A DNA stretch of 64,000 bases from Clostridiales bacterium (GCA_018366495.1 JAGZHZ010000005.1:1-64000), one strand, 5' to 3'. Positions 50,919 through 59,279 are shown, counted from the stretch's first letter. Program-made: numbers and translations. Notes: generated by a model not told the origin, from the sequence alone.

Positions 50919-51986
50919 ATGAAAGGAATTAAAAAGTATCTAAACCATATTTTTATTGATGGTCTGAGCGGTATGGCACAGGGGCTGTTCTGTACGCTGA
51001 TTGTAGGGACGATCATACAGCAGATTGGGCAGTTGATAGGAGGAGAGATCGGAAATTATCTGTTCTTATTTGGAAAAGCTGCCGCAGCTCTGACCGGCGC
51101 TGGAATCGGGGTAGGAGTTGCCTGTCGGTTTAAAGAAAGCGCTCTTGTTGTGCTCTCAGCAGCCACAGCCGGTATGATCGGAGGATTTGCAGGAAGTATA
51201 ACAGCGCAGACAATCTTGAGCGAGACAGGCGCAGTGGTGCTGGCCGGACCGGGAGAACCTCTGGGGGCTTTTATCGCTGCATATGTGGGAATTGAGATTG
51301 GTCATCTTGTATCTGGAAAGACAAAACTGGATATTCTGGTGACGCCGCTTTGTACCATTTTATCAGGAGGAGTGATTGGAATTCTGATTGGACCGCCGAT
51401 TTCTAAATTTATGACGAGTCTTGGCGTGATGATCAACTGGGGAACGGAACAGCAGCCGTTTTTGATGGGAATTATTGTATCGGTTCTGATGGGAATGATT
51501 TTGACGCTTCCGATCAGTTCCGCAGCGCTTGGAATTATCTTGAATCTGTCCGGACTGGCCGCAGGAGCAGCGACGGTTGGATGCTGCTGCAACATGGTCG
51601 GATTTGCAGTGGCAAGTTATCGTGAAAATAAAATGGCAGGGCTGCTTGCCCAGGGAATCGGAACTTCCATGCTTCAGGTGCCGAACATTATAAGAAAGCC
51701 GATCATCTGGCTGCCAGTGATCTTATCCAGTGCAATATTGGGACCGATTGGAACGATGGTATTTAAAATGACAAGCAATGCGACCGGATCAGGAATGGGA
51801 ACAGCAGGATTGGTAGGTCAGATTATGACATATGAGACGATGGCTCCCTCAGAGGGCGCAGTGGTTGTCCTGATTAAGATTGTACTCATCCATTTTCTGC
51901 TTCCAGCAGTTGTCACTCTGGGAATCTCTGAATTTATGAGAAAACATGGCTGGATCAAAAAAGGGGATATGAAATTAGAATTATAA
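50919..51986 (+). CDS. PfoR-type EIIC-like membrane transporter
   Basis: 355 residues, about ten hydrophobic segments, Gly-rich. It resembles the COG3641/PTS_EIIC_2 family, which includes Clostridium perfringens PfoR, annotated as a putative toxin regulator. Conserved-looking stretches are GAFIAAYVGIEIGHLVSGKTKLDILVTP and the GPIGTMVFKM segment. No EIIA or EIIB domain or gene is nearby, so a normal PTS cannot be shown. Being co-transcribed with niaR, a role in uptake of a nicotinate-related compound is a reasonable guess. The ribosome site is AGGGAAAAGGAAAG. Confidence 0.85.
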   Translation: MKGIKKYLNHIFIDGLSGMAQGLFCTLIVGTIIQQIGQLIGGEIGNYLFLFGKAAAALTGAGIGVGVACRFKESALVVLSAATAGMIGGFAGSITAQTILSETGAVVLAGPGEPLGAFIAAYVGIEIGHLVSGKTKLDILVTPLCTILSGGVIGILIGPPISKFMTSLGVMINWGTEQQPFLMGIIVSVLMGMILTLPISSAALGIILNLSGLAAGAATVGCCCNMVGFAVASYRENKMAGLLAQGIGTSMLQVPNIIRKPIIWLPVILSSAILGPIGTMVFKMTSNATGSGMGTAGLVGQIMTYETMAPSEGAVVVLIKIVLIHFLLPAVVTLGISEFMRKHGWIKKGDMKLEL

Positions 51987-52046
51987 GCAAAATGATTTCT
52001 GCACAGAAAACAGGAAAAAGGAATATAGATAAGAGACGGGAAAATA

Positions 52047-52090
52047 AAAATCAAAAATCCATCACCAAAAGACAGAGGTTTTTTGATTTT
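52047..52090 (+). terminator. A/T-rich hairpin after the PfoR-type gene
   Basis: 11-bp stem (52047-52057 with 52080-52090), almost only A-T pairs, with a T run in the right arm. Weak as a terminator. Confidence 0.4.
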
Positions 52091-52113
52091 CGGCAAACGA
52101 AAGGATTTTATTT

Positions 52114-52647
52114 ATGAAAAAGGGAACAGGTTTGATCCATATTTATTATGGAAATGGAAAGGGAAAGACAACAACTGGAATGGGACTGATTACAAGAGCC
52201 GCCGGTTATGGATATAAAGTGCTGTTGTACCAGTTTATGAAAAATAATCAGACAAGTGAGAGAAAAATACTGGAACAGGTTCCGAATATTACGATTGAAA
52301 ATGGAAGAGAACAAGTGAAATTCAGCTTTCAGATGACGCCAGAAGAAAAGGCAGAGGCAAGAAAGTTTTATGAGGAGGAATTTAAAAGAATCACTCAGAA
52401 AGCAGAGAAAGAACAATACGACGTTTTATTTATGGATGAGACGATCTATACAGTCAGCGCCGGACTGCTGGATGAACAATTAGTCTTAAAATTTCTCAGA
52501 GAAAAGAGAGAGGATCTGGAAGTGATTCTGACCGGAAATACACCGAGCGAAGATATGATACAGCTTGCTGACTATGTATCGGAGATTCGGATGATAAAGC
52601 ATCCGTATCAGAAAGGGCAGCCGGCAAGAAAAGGAATTGAAAAGTAA
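52114..52647 (+). CDS. cobO: Corrinoid adenosyltransferase, CobA/BtuR type
   Basis: 177 residues. It transfers the adenosyl group of ATP to cob(I)alamin or cob(I)yrinic acid diamide. The P-loop is GNGKGKTTT at residues 14-22, the family signature. The Walker B-like segment is LFMDET, and the late TGN motif is present. No cobalamin riboswitch was found upstream. It lies alone between two hairpins, so other cobalamin genes are elsewhere. Confidence 0.93.
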   Translation: MKKGTGLIHIYYGNGKGKTTTGMGLITRAAGYGYKVLLYQFMKNNQTSERKILEQVPNITIENGREQVKFSFQMTPEEKAEARKFYEEEFKRITQKAEKEQYDVLFMDETIYTVSAGLLDEQLVLKFLREKREDLEVILTGNTPSEDMIQLADYVSEIRMIKHPYQKGQPARKGIEK

Positions 52648-52678
52648 ACGTTCATTCTATTCAGAAATTCTATGAAAG

Positions 52679-52725
52679 AGCTTTCCGATGGAGGTATTTT
52701 TTGCCTTCAGAGGAAAGCTTTTTTA
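52679..52725 (+). terminator. Terminator after cobO
   Basis: Outer 8-bp stem (52679-52686 with 52712-52719), inner 6-bp stem (52689-52694 with 52704-52709), then six T. Confidence 0.88.
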
Positions 52726-52959
52726 ATTGTTTGTTTAATATAAAAATATACGATTCATGACGGAAAATTATGGGGTTCAAGAAAACTTAAGAGAAAATTT
52801 AAAGATAACAATTAGCATATCACAAGAGAATATGATAAAGTAAAAATATAAAAAGAGAACTTTCTGACAGGTATGAGATCTGATCAGATATATATAAGAC
52901 CTGATGAATGTCAGGCGCGCTGACCAGAAATATATTGCAGCAGATAAGGAGGAACCTAT
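52726..52959 (+). other. Leader region of the serpin gene
   Basis: Together with the terminator this gives 312 bp without a gene. It holds a possible extended -10 (TGATAAAGT near 52833), a perfect 12-bp palindrome (52878-52889) and a short stem (52900-52904 with 52911-52915). No clear -35. Confidence 0.4.
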
Positions 52960-54162
52960 ATGAAGAGAAGAATTGCACTTGCGGCGCTTGCCGGAACATT
53001 ACTCATATCAAATATGAACGTTTTTGCAGAGACAGACCAGAAGGATACGATGTTTTCCGACGGTGTGAATCAACTGGCATCTGAGATTTATGGAGAGATG
53101 GACGCAGAAGGAAATGTATTTTTTTCTCCGTACAGCATCAGTGTTGCACTGTCCATGCTGAATCTGGAGGCAGACGGGGAGACAAAAGCCCAGATTGAGG
53201 ATGTGCTTGGCATTGAAGATATGGATGAATGGAACAGGCAAGCAGCTGAGTATATAAAGAAAAGCGGCAGAGACGGTGCTGTCGTAGAGACAGCCAATGG
53301 AATGTGGATTTCTAAAGATCTGCAGCTTTGTGAAGATGCAGAAAAAAATGTACTCGATCCTATGAAAGAACTTTTTGAAGGAGAAATTACTCAGGCAGAT
53401 CTGGAAAAAGACAAGGAAAAGGTTTTAAAAGATATCAACAGTTGGGTAAGCGGTCACACAGACGGAATGATTGATCCATTTTTGGAAGAACTGCCAAATG
53501 GGACAGCATCTATACTGATCAATGCGGTTTATTTTGATGGTAAGTGGAGTCTGCCATTTGACGAAGAACGCACGGAGAAGAGTACATTTTATGGAACAGA
53601 AAAAGAGTCTGAAATTGATATGATGGCTCAGGAAGGATCTTTCTTCTATTTAGAGAATGAGGACTATCAGGCAATTCAGCTTCCATATGGAGATGGAGGC
53701 ATAGTGATGAATTTGCTTTTGCCGAAAGATACGGACAAACCGATCGAAGAGTGGTATAGGGATCTTGGAAAGGATCAGACGGAAATCTGGAAAGAATTAA
53801 ATGAGGCAGAGAGCGCTGATATGGAAGTTGTCAAGATTCCGAAATTCTCTCTGGAATGCAGCATTCCGGATTTAGACGGAATCATGAAGGAACTTGGCAT
53901 GACGGATGCTTATTCCACAGATGCAGATTTTAGCAGGCTGGCAGACGGGCTTCAGGTGGACAGTATGCTCCATAAGGCAAAATTGGAAGTGAGCGAACAG
54001 TATACAAAGGCTTCGGCGGTGACAGGAATCATATCAAAAATGTCCGCAATTATAGAAGAGGAAGAAAAACCGGAATTTGTGGCAGATCATCCGTTTATGT
54101 TTACCATTCAGGATAAAGAAAATGATATGATTTTGTTTATGGGTCATGTGAATCAACTGTAA
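52960..54162 (+). CDS. Secreted serpin (serine protease inhibitor)
   Basis: 400 residues. The signal peptide ends near VFA-E (residue about 23). Serpin hallmarks are GNVFFSPYSISVALSML, the breach-region INAVYFDGKW, the shutter and the C-terminal FVADHPFMF and ILFMGHVNQL. The reactive centre loop starts at about E346 and runs to about residue 375. Its hinge keeps T349, A351, S352 and A353 but has Tyr at 348 where inhibitory serpins have Gly. Within the loop M361-S362 resembles the P1-P1' pair of alpha-1-antitrypsin. AAGGAGG precedes the ATG. It may inhibit host or bacterial serine proteases in the gut; the target is inference. The SPOR gene is 79 bp downstream. Confidence 0.93.
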   Translation: MKRRIALAALAGTLLISNMNVFAETDQKDTMFSDGVNQLASEIYGEMDAEGNVFFSPYSISVALSMLNLEADGETKAQIEDVLGIEDMDEWNRQAAEYIKKSGRDGAVVETANGMWISKDLQLCEDAEKNVLDPMKELFEGEITQADLEKDKEKVLKDINSWVSGHTDGMIDPFLEELPNGTASILINAVYFDGKWSLPFDEERTEKSTFYGTEKESEIDMMAQEGSFFYLENEDYQAIQLPYGDGGIVMNLLLPKDTDKPIEEWYRDLGKDQTEIWKELNEAESADMEVVKIPKFSLECSIPDLDGIMKELGMTDAYSTDADFSRLADGLQVDSMLHKAKLEVSEQYTKASAVTGIISKMSAIIEEEEKPEFVADHPFMFTIQDKENDMILFMGHVNQL

Positions 54163-54241
54163 GGAACATTTTGTAAAGAAGGAAATTGGGAAATAGGGAA
54201 TGGCAAAAAAAAAAATAAAAGATGAGAAGGAGGGACGTTTT

Positions 54242-55093
54242 ATGAAAAAAATCAGTAAAAAATTTTTTATTGCAGGAATTCTTGCGCTGTGTCTGGCAGG
54301 AGGAACCGTGTTGGCTTCGGAATCAGACGGCAGCATGATGATTCATCCGAGAGCACAGATCGAATACCAGGAAGAGGAGAGGACAGTATACATTGTACAG
54401 GCAGGGGCGTTTTACACCTACCAGGATGCGGCTCAATTTGCAAGTCAGTTGGAAGCGGATGGTTTCTACACGGATATTGAATGGCAGAGCGACAATCTGT
54501 ATCGAGTAAACTCCGGAGAATATGAAGTGTATGCAGATGCGCAGAACAAAGAGGCACTGCTTAAGAGCTGTGGATATGACTGCTGGATTCGGGAGGAACA
54601 GAAAAATGTACTCGTTCCGATGAGCGGTGTGGAATATTTTGTGCAGGTCGGAGCTTTTGCAGAGCAGATAAATGCGGATAACTATGTGAAACAGCTGATG
54701 AGTCAGGGATTCGGAGGATATTCTAAACTGGAGAGCGACGGATTGTACCGTGTATATTGTGGCTCTTATGAACGAAAAGAAGATGCGGAGTATTTAGAAG
54801 GGATTTTAGAATCTTACGGATATGAGGTCTACATCAGAAAAGATGAGTTCGGACAGGAGACGCTTCAGACTTACTTCGTTGTTCAGGCAGGGGCTTTCTC
54901 CAGCAATGAAAATGCTCAGAATTATGCGGCTGAGCTGAACCGTGCGGGAATCAACGCCTATGCCACATTGATGGAGAATGGCTATTATATGGTCTTCTGC
55001 GGAACATTCAAGGAAAAAGAAAATGCAGACAGATTACAGGAAAGTATTGTAAATGCAGGATATGAGGCGATTGTGATTGAATATCAGATGTAA
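54242..55093 (+). CDS. Exported protein with three SPOR domains
   Basis: 283 residues. Signal peptide (KKISKKFFIAGILALCLAGG, cut near LAS-E). Three tandem SPOR repeats of about 68 residues follow (about 45-115, 125-195 and 205-280), each beginning Y-x-V-Q-x-GAF and including the Y-R-V-x-x-G core and a final G-Y-[DE]. SPOR domains bind denuded peptidoglycan strands at the division septum or in the wall. ATG 54242 has AAGGAGGG 7 nt upstream; an earlier in-frame ATG at 54200 is not preferred. No catalytic domain is present, so it may anchor or recruit a partner. Confidence 0.9.
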   Translation: MKKISKKFFIAGILALCLAGGTVLASESDGSMMIHPRAQIEYQEEERTVYIVQAGAFYTYQDAAQFASQLEADGFYTDIEWQSDNLYRVNSGEYEVYADAQNKEALLKSCGYDCWIREEQKNVLVPMSGVEYFVQVGAFAEQINADNYVKQLMSQGFGGYSKLESDGLYRVYCGSYERKEDAEYLEGILESYGYEVYIRKDEFGQETLQTYFVVQAGAFSSNENAQNYAAELNRAGINAYATLMENGYYMVFCGTFKEKENADRLQESIVNAGYEAIVIEYQM

Positions 55094-55186
55094 AGAGTAA
55101 AATTCTCCAGATAAGGCGATTGTGTCAAAAGTGCACATATTATAAGGAAAAATATTGAAAAAAATGTGGAAAACTTATAAAAATAA

Positions 55187-55215
55187 TTGACGAACCCAAA
55201 AAAATGTGATATTAT
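55187..55215 (+). promoter_or_regulatory. Promoter upstream of the GH63 leader
   Basis: TTGACG (55187-55192), 17 bp, TATTAT (55210-55215). Its transcript would run through the hairpin at 55244-55291 before the GH63 gene. Confidence 0.6.
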
Positions 55216-55243
55216 TATGTACAAGAAATGTCAAAAAAAGAGA

Positions 55244-55291
55244 AAAAACACCTCTCGAAAATGTGAAAAACAGCGAAAGAGAGAGGTGTTT
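55244..55291 (+). terminator. Leader terminator / attenuator before GH63
   Basis: A 13-bp perfect stem (55244-55256 with 55279-55291) with a 22-nt loop, the right arm ending in T5. It follows the SPOR gene but also lies between the promoter at 55187-55215 and the GH63 gene 54 bp further on, so it could control GH63 by attenuation. Confidence 0.75.
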
Positions 55292-55344
55292 TTCTTAGGA
55301 GTTTTGACAATCTAATTTTTTTGGAGCTATGAAGGAGGAACAAC

Positions 55345-57654
55345 ATGAAAAAAGTCTGGAAAAAAACGTGTGCAGCAGTATGTTCTGCAGCAATGGCATT
55401 ATCAGCTACAAGCGTAGCATTTGCAGCAGAGGATGCTGAACAGGAATTGAGAATGCAGTATGGAAATGCTTTAGATATCTATGCAAATCCTACAGAAGAT
55501 TTATATGGGGATTATTCCACAAATAAGTACAACAATTTCTCAGACATGGGAGCATGGCATGGATATTATCTTCCAGAGGAAGATGAGATTGATATTCAGG
55601 GTGGATTTGCAGGACCTGTAATCGTGGCAGAAGAATATCCAGTAAACTTATCAGGAGCTTTCAGCAAATTAGAGATCACAAAAGCAGACGGAACCGTATA
55701 TTCTTATGAGGATGCCAAAGCTTCAGGCGTTTATTACCCAGGAAAACTGGTACAGACATACGATTTTGAAGATATCACAGTTAATATGGAATTAATCTTT
55801 GGAAGCGACAGAACAGCGCTGATCAAAACAGAGATTGTAAATAAAACAGAAGAGCCTGTGGAATTGAAACTGAAATGGCACGGCGATATGTATACAAACT
55901 ATGGAAACGAAGAAAAAGTGATGGGAAACAACCTTGAGGCAACTGAGGACGGCGTTCAGGTCAACTTTACAGAAATTCGTGAGACATGGAATTATCTGAT
56001 GACAGATGAAGTAAAATTCAATGTAAGACGTGACATTCCTGTAACAACAACAGTAGAGGGAGACAGCTATGTGACGGAGGCAAAAGACGCCGTGACAATC
56101 GCAGCAGGCGAGAGCTTCCAGACATTATCAACAGAGACTTATACGTTCACAGCAGAAGAAGCGGCAGAGGAAAAAGAAGCGGCAGCAGATATGCTGGCGA
56201 ACTCCGATTCTTACTTTACAGCAAATGCAGACCGCTGGAACGGATATGTAGAGACAGTTGAAAAAGACGGTGTAGCACATCAGTATAAGAAAGCGGCAGT
56301 AAAATCAATCGAGACAATGATGACAAACTACATGAGCGCAGCAGGCGATCTGATCCACGGAGGAGTTGTTCCATCTATGTCATATAAATGGTTTATCGGA
56401 CTGTGGGCATGGGATTCCTGGAAACAGGTAGTTGGTATGGCACCATACGATGCAGAAATCGCAATGGAAAATGTTCGCTCTATCTTTGACTATCAGATTC
56501 AGCCAGATGATGAAGTGCGTCCTCAGGATGCTGGTACAATCATCGACTGTATCTTCTTCAACAAAGGACCTGAAAGAGGCGGAGACGGCGGAAACTGGAA
56601 TGAAAGAAACTCCAAACCACCTCTGGCAGCATGGGCTGTTTACAATGCTTATGAAGCAAGCCAGGATAAAGAATTCTTAGAGGAAATGTATCCGAAGTTA
56701 GTTGCTTACCATAACTGGTGGTACACAAACCGTGATATTGATGGAAACGGTGTTGCAGAGTATGGCGCAATGGTTCATGACGCTCATTATCAGTATGATG
56801 AAGAGGGAAATATTGTAAAAGATGAAAACGGAAATCCACTTGTAGATCCAGAAGCTGTCATCGAAGCAGCAGCTTGGGAGAGCGGTATGGATAACGCTCC
56901 TCGTTTCGATATCTCTGGAAATGGTCCGGAAGACGTTGGAACACTTGTATATGAAGTGAAAAATGATGATGGAGAGGTTGTAGGATATACAATCAATCAG
57001 GAATCTGTTGATTTGAACTCTTATCTGTATGCAGAAAAAGGATTCTTAAAAACAATGGCTGAAGAACTGGGTCTGGAGGAAGACGCAGCAAAATATGAAG
57101 CAGAAGCAGCAACTCTGAAAGAGTACATCAACACAAATATGTATGACGAAGAGACAGGATTCTACTACGATCTGCAGATCAATGAAGATGGAAGTGAAAA
57201 GAAACTGCTTGTAAACAGAGGAAAAGGTTCTGAAGGATGGCTGCCTCTGTGGGCAAAACTGGCAACTCAGGAACAGGCTGACAGAGTAGTTGAGAACATG
57301 ATGGATGAAGAAAAATTCAACCTGGTTGTTCCGCTTGGCGTAACATCAAAAGATAATGATATGTTTATGCCGGCTAAATATTGGAGAGGTCCGGTTTGGA
57401 TGGATCAGGCAATGTTTGGCGCTGAGGCAATGCAGAACTATGGATACCATGAAGAAGCACAGGAAATGGTATTAAAGATGTTCGTAAACGCAGAAGGTCT
57501 GCTGAGTGATGGACCGATCAGAGAGAATTACAATCCTCTGACAGGTGAAGGACTCCATACAAAGAACTTCAGCTGGTCAGCAGCGTCATTCTACCTGCTG
57601 TATCAGAATGTTCTGACAGGAAATGAGACAACAAGCCAGACAGGATTAGAATAA
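55345..57654 (+). CDS. Secreted GH63 (YgjK-like) glycosidase
   Basis: 769 residues. The signal peptide ends near AFAAE. The N-terminal super-sandwich domain (about 50-280) and (alpha/alpha)6 barrel (about 310-760) match GH63. The candidate acid is D357 in GLWAWDSWK; the candidate base is E727 in IRENYNPLTGEG, equivalent to the GH63 catalytic pair of E. coli YgjK. Other signs are PPLAAWA and the MPAKYWRGPVWMDQ segment. Such enzymes release glucose from alpha-linked glucosides such as kojibiose- or nigerose-like or host-glycan termini. AAGGAGG precedes the ATG. The upstream hairpin suggests attenuation. No transporter or regulator gene adjoins. Confidence 0.9.
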   Translation: MKKVWKKTCAAVCSAAMALSATSVAFAAEDAEQELRMQYGNALDIYANPTEDLYGDYSTNKYNNFSDMGAWHGYYLPEEDEIDIQGGFAGPVIVAEEYPVNLSGAFSKLEITKADGTVYSYEDAKASGVYYPGKLVQTYDFEDITVNMELIFGSDRTALIKTEIVNKTEEPVELKLKWHGDMYTNYGNEEKVMGNNLEATEDGVQVNFTEIRETWNYLMTDEVKFNVRRDIPVTTTVEGDSYVTEAKDAVTIAAGESFQTLSTETYTFTAEEAAEEKEAAADMLANSDSYFTANADRWNGYVETVEKDGVAHQYKKAAVKSIETMMTNYMSAAGDLIHGGVVPSMSYKWFIGLWAWDSWKQVVGMAPYDAEIAMENVRSIFDYQIQPDDEVRPQDAGTIIDCIFFNKGPERGGDGGNWNERNSKPPLAAWAVYNAYEASQDKEFLEEMYPKLVAYHNWWYTNRDIDGNGVAEYGAMVHDAHYQYDEEGNIVKDENGNPLVDPEAVIEAAAWESGMDNAPRFDISGNGPEDVGTLVYEVKNDDGEVVGYTINQESVDLNSYLYAEKGFLKTMAEELGLEEDAAKYEAEAATLKEYINTNMYDEETGFYYDLQINEDGSEKKLLVNRGKGSEGWLPLWAKLATQEQADRVVENMMDEEKFNLVVPLGVTSKDNDMFMPAKYWRGPVWMDQAMFGAEAMQNYGYHEEAQEMVLKMFVNAEGLLSDGPIRENYNPLTGEGLHTKNFSWSAASFYLLYQNVLTGNETTSQTGLE

Positions 57655-57694
57655 GCAATAAAGATTTACAGGGAATAGAGAAAAGAAATAAAAT

Positions 57695-57756
57695 GAGAAG
57701 ATGTCACCAAGCGATGATAAATTGATATCAGAGGGAAGGACATCTTCTCTCTTTTT
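57695..57756 (+). terminator. Terminator after GH63
   Basis: A perfect 11-bp stem (57695-57705 with 57739-57749) with a long loop of 33 nt, then TCTTTTT. The T run is also the start of the 54-bp repeat copy B. Confidence 0.8.
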
Positions 57757-57805
57757 AAAGTTACTTCGCAAAAATCCCATTCGCTTTAGCTTATGGGCAG
57801 TTCAC
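57752..57805 (+). repeat. 54-bp dispersed intergenic element, copy B
   Basis: Matches copy A (33667-33720) at 49 of 54 positions without gaps. Here the core stem is cccat with atggg. The same position relative to a gene end is seen in both copies: the 5' T run starts at or just after a gene or terminator. Confidence 0.9.
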
Positions 57806-57905
57806 AAGCTTCATTGAAAAATCAGGATATGGTGTTCAAAAATCAGATGAGAAACGATGAAAAATGTATGGAGAAATCATTTGATACAATTTTGATTAGA
57901 TATAC

Positions 57906-57961
57906 AAGAAGAGGATGTACCGAAAGTTATGATATAACCTTTGGTACATCCCCTTCTTTTT
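57906..57961 (+). terminator. Long hairpin with T run, no gene in front
   Basis: About 25 base pairs (57906-57930 with 57934-57958; two A.C mismatches and one G.U), 3-nt loop, then a T run. A strong intrinsic terminator for an unidentified transcript from about 57810-57905. Confidence 0.75.
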
Positions 57962-58033
57962 AGGTGAATAGCGTTAATTATAAGATCCATGAAAAGGGAT
58001 AGAAAAATTTTCCCATAATATAAAATGAGGAGT

Positions 58034-58057
58034 GCCCCGGCGTCTGGTCACCGGGGC
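58034..58057. other. GC-rich hairpin
   Basis: 7-bp all-GC stem (58034-58040 with 58051-58057), 10-nt loop, in an otherwise A/T-rich stretch. No T run on either strand. Confidence 0.6.
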
Positions 58058-58083
58058 TATTATGAAAAAATTTATCTATATGT

Positions 58084-58100
58084 GTAATGAAAATCATTAC
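58084..58100. promoter_or_regulatory. Fur-box-like palindrome without an obvious target gene
   Basis: A perfect 7-3-7 palindrome whose inner 15 bp (taatgaaaatcatta) differ at one position from the Fur-box core taatgataatcatta. On the plus strand a TATACT lies at 58141-58146; on the minus strand the next feature is the GC-rich hairpin. No protein gene starts in either direction nearby. Confidence 0.5.
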
Positions 58101-58201
58101 CCCATAAACCATAGAATCTCTTTTTTAGAGATAAAGGTATTATACTATCTAAATATGAATAAAATGTGAACCATACATGAAAATATTGTGAAAATATACA
58201 A

Positions 58202-58228
58202 AAAATATCTGAAACATCCAGATATTTT
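58202..58228. other. A/T hairpin
   Basis: 10-bp perfect stem (58202-58211 with 58219-58228), 7-nt loop. It could end a short plus-strand RNA started near the Fur-like palindrome, or be unrelated. Confidence 0.4.
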
Positions 58229-58271
58229 ATAAGATTTTACTCATAGAGTAACTCTAATTATGGGAAATAAA

Positions 58272-58296
58272 AAGACGCTTCTCTGCAGAGAAGCGC
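58272..58296 (-). terminator. Terminator of the S1 gene
   Basis: An 18-bp self-complementary stretch (58277-58294) forms a tight stem. On the minus strand it is followed by a U run (about 58268-58273). It lies 8 bp after the S1 stop. Confidence 0.82.
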
Positions 58297-58304
58297 CTGA
58301 TTTT

Positions 58305-59240
58305 TTAGTCGAATTTCAGATTTTTAAATAAAGAGCCAAGAGTGGTAGAGAGTCCTTCTGTCTCAGGAAGTTCAATCGTCTCTTCGTGAATTTCTTCAGC
58401 AGCGACATCATTGATTGCTTTCATACTCAGACTGAGCTTGCCATCTTTGATATCAATGACTTTTACTTTTACGGTATCGCCTACATTTACAACAGCCGAT
58501 GGAGATTTAATGCGTTTTTCGCAAATCTGTGAAATATGAACAAGACCGGACAGACCGTTGCTGAGTTTAACAAATGCTCCGTATGGCTGGATCGATTCTA
58601 CTGTTCCTTCTGTCACAAGTCCGATCTCAACAGTGGAAACCAGATTTTTTCGTTCCTGTGCCAGCTGTTCACGAAGAATCTCTTTTGCAGAGAGAACAAG
58701 ACGCTTGTTCTGTTCGTCCGCAGTGATAACGCGCACCTGGATCTCTTTTCCAAGCCACTCATTTAAATCTTCTGCATATTCAAGGGCAAGTTTGGAGGCT
58801 GGAATGAAACCGCGAATACCTTCCACATAAGCAACTACGCCGGCATTGACTACACCGGAAATTTTTACGGTCAGATTTGTACCTTCTTCCAGATATTTTT
58901 TCAGTTTATCCCAAGCAAGTACTTCATTTGCCTCCTTGCTGGATAAAAGAATATGGCCTTCCCCATCATCTTTTTTGATGACAGTTGCAGAGATCTCGTC
59001 GCCTGGATGGATATTTTCTCTGAAGTTAAAAGATGGGTCATCTGTGAAATCGTCCAGATGGATGAGACCGTCCGTGTAATATTTCAGATCGAGAAGAATG
59101 CCATTTTCGGAGATGTCGATGACTGTTCCTGTCAGGATATCGCCTTCACGGATCTGACGGAAAGAAGCTTCCAGCTCAGCAGCATAGTCTTCCATTGTTT
59201 CAACAGGAGCAGATGATTCATTTTTTAAATGTTCTGACAT
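58305..59240 (-). CDS. rpsA: 30S ribosomal protein S1 (short form)
   Basis: 311 residues with three S1 RNA-binding domains: about 35-105 (GDILTGTVIDI..), 120-190 (GTNLTVKISGVVNAGVVAYVEGIRGFIPAS) and 205-280 (GLVTEGTVESIQPYGAFVKLSNGLSGLVHISQI), then an acidic tail. E. coli S1 has six domains; short forms are usual in Clostridia, where S1 is often fused to ispH. Here it stands alone. ATG 59240 is chosen with GAGGTG (complement of 59250-59255) 9 nt upstream; GTG 59252 overlaps that site. A hairpin lies just upstream of the ribosome site. Confidence 0.9.
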   Translation of the reverse strand: MSEHLKNESSAPVETMEDYAAELEASFRQIREGDILTGTVIDISENGILLDLKYYTDGLIHLDDFTDDPSFNFRENIHPGDEISATVIKKDDGEGHILLSSKEANEVLAWDKLKKYLEEGTNLTVKISGVVNAGVVAYVEGIRGFIPASKLALEYAEDLNEWLGKEIQVRVITADEQNKRLVLSAKEILREQLAQERKNLVSTVEIGLVTEGTVESIQPYGAFVKLSNGLSGLVHISQICEKRIKSPSAVVNVGDTVKVKVIDIKDGKLSLSMKAINDVAAEEIHEETIELPETEGLSTTLGSLFKNLKFD

Positions 59241-59262
59241 AATATAATACACCTCGATTTCC

Positions 59263-59279
59263 GGGGAGTGTCGCTCCCC
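59263..59279 (-). promoter_or_regulatory. Hairpin in the S1 mRNA leader
   Basis: 6-bp GC-rich stem (59263-59268 with 59274-59279), 5-nt loop, 7 bp before the S1 ribosome site. It could take part in S1 autoregulation. Confidence 0.4.

Larger units (their letters stand above)
57655..58304. other. 650-bp non-coding interval with several hairpins
   Basis: No gene of plausible start and ribosome site was found. It contains a terminator, the 54-bp repeat, a second long hairpin with T run (57906-57961), a GC-rich hairpin (58034-58057), a Fur-like palindrome (58084-58100), an A/T hairpin (58202-58228), a 13-bp palindrome (58244-58256) and the S1 gene terminator. Small RNAs are possible; see findings. 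Confidence 0.7.

Noticed and set aside
51987..52113. Cobalamin riboswitch before cobO
   Set aside because: The gap is only 127 bp, A/T-rich, and has no B12-box-like sequence.
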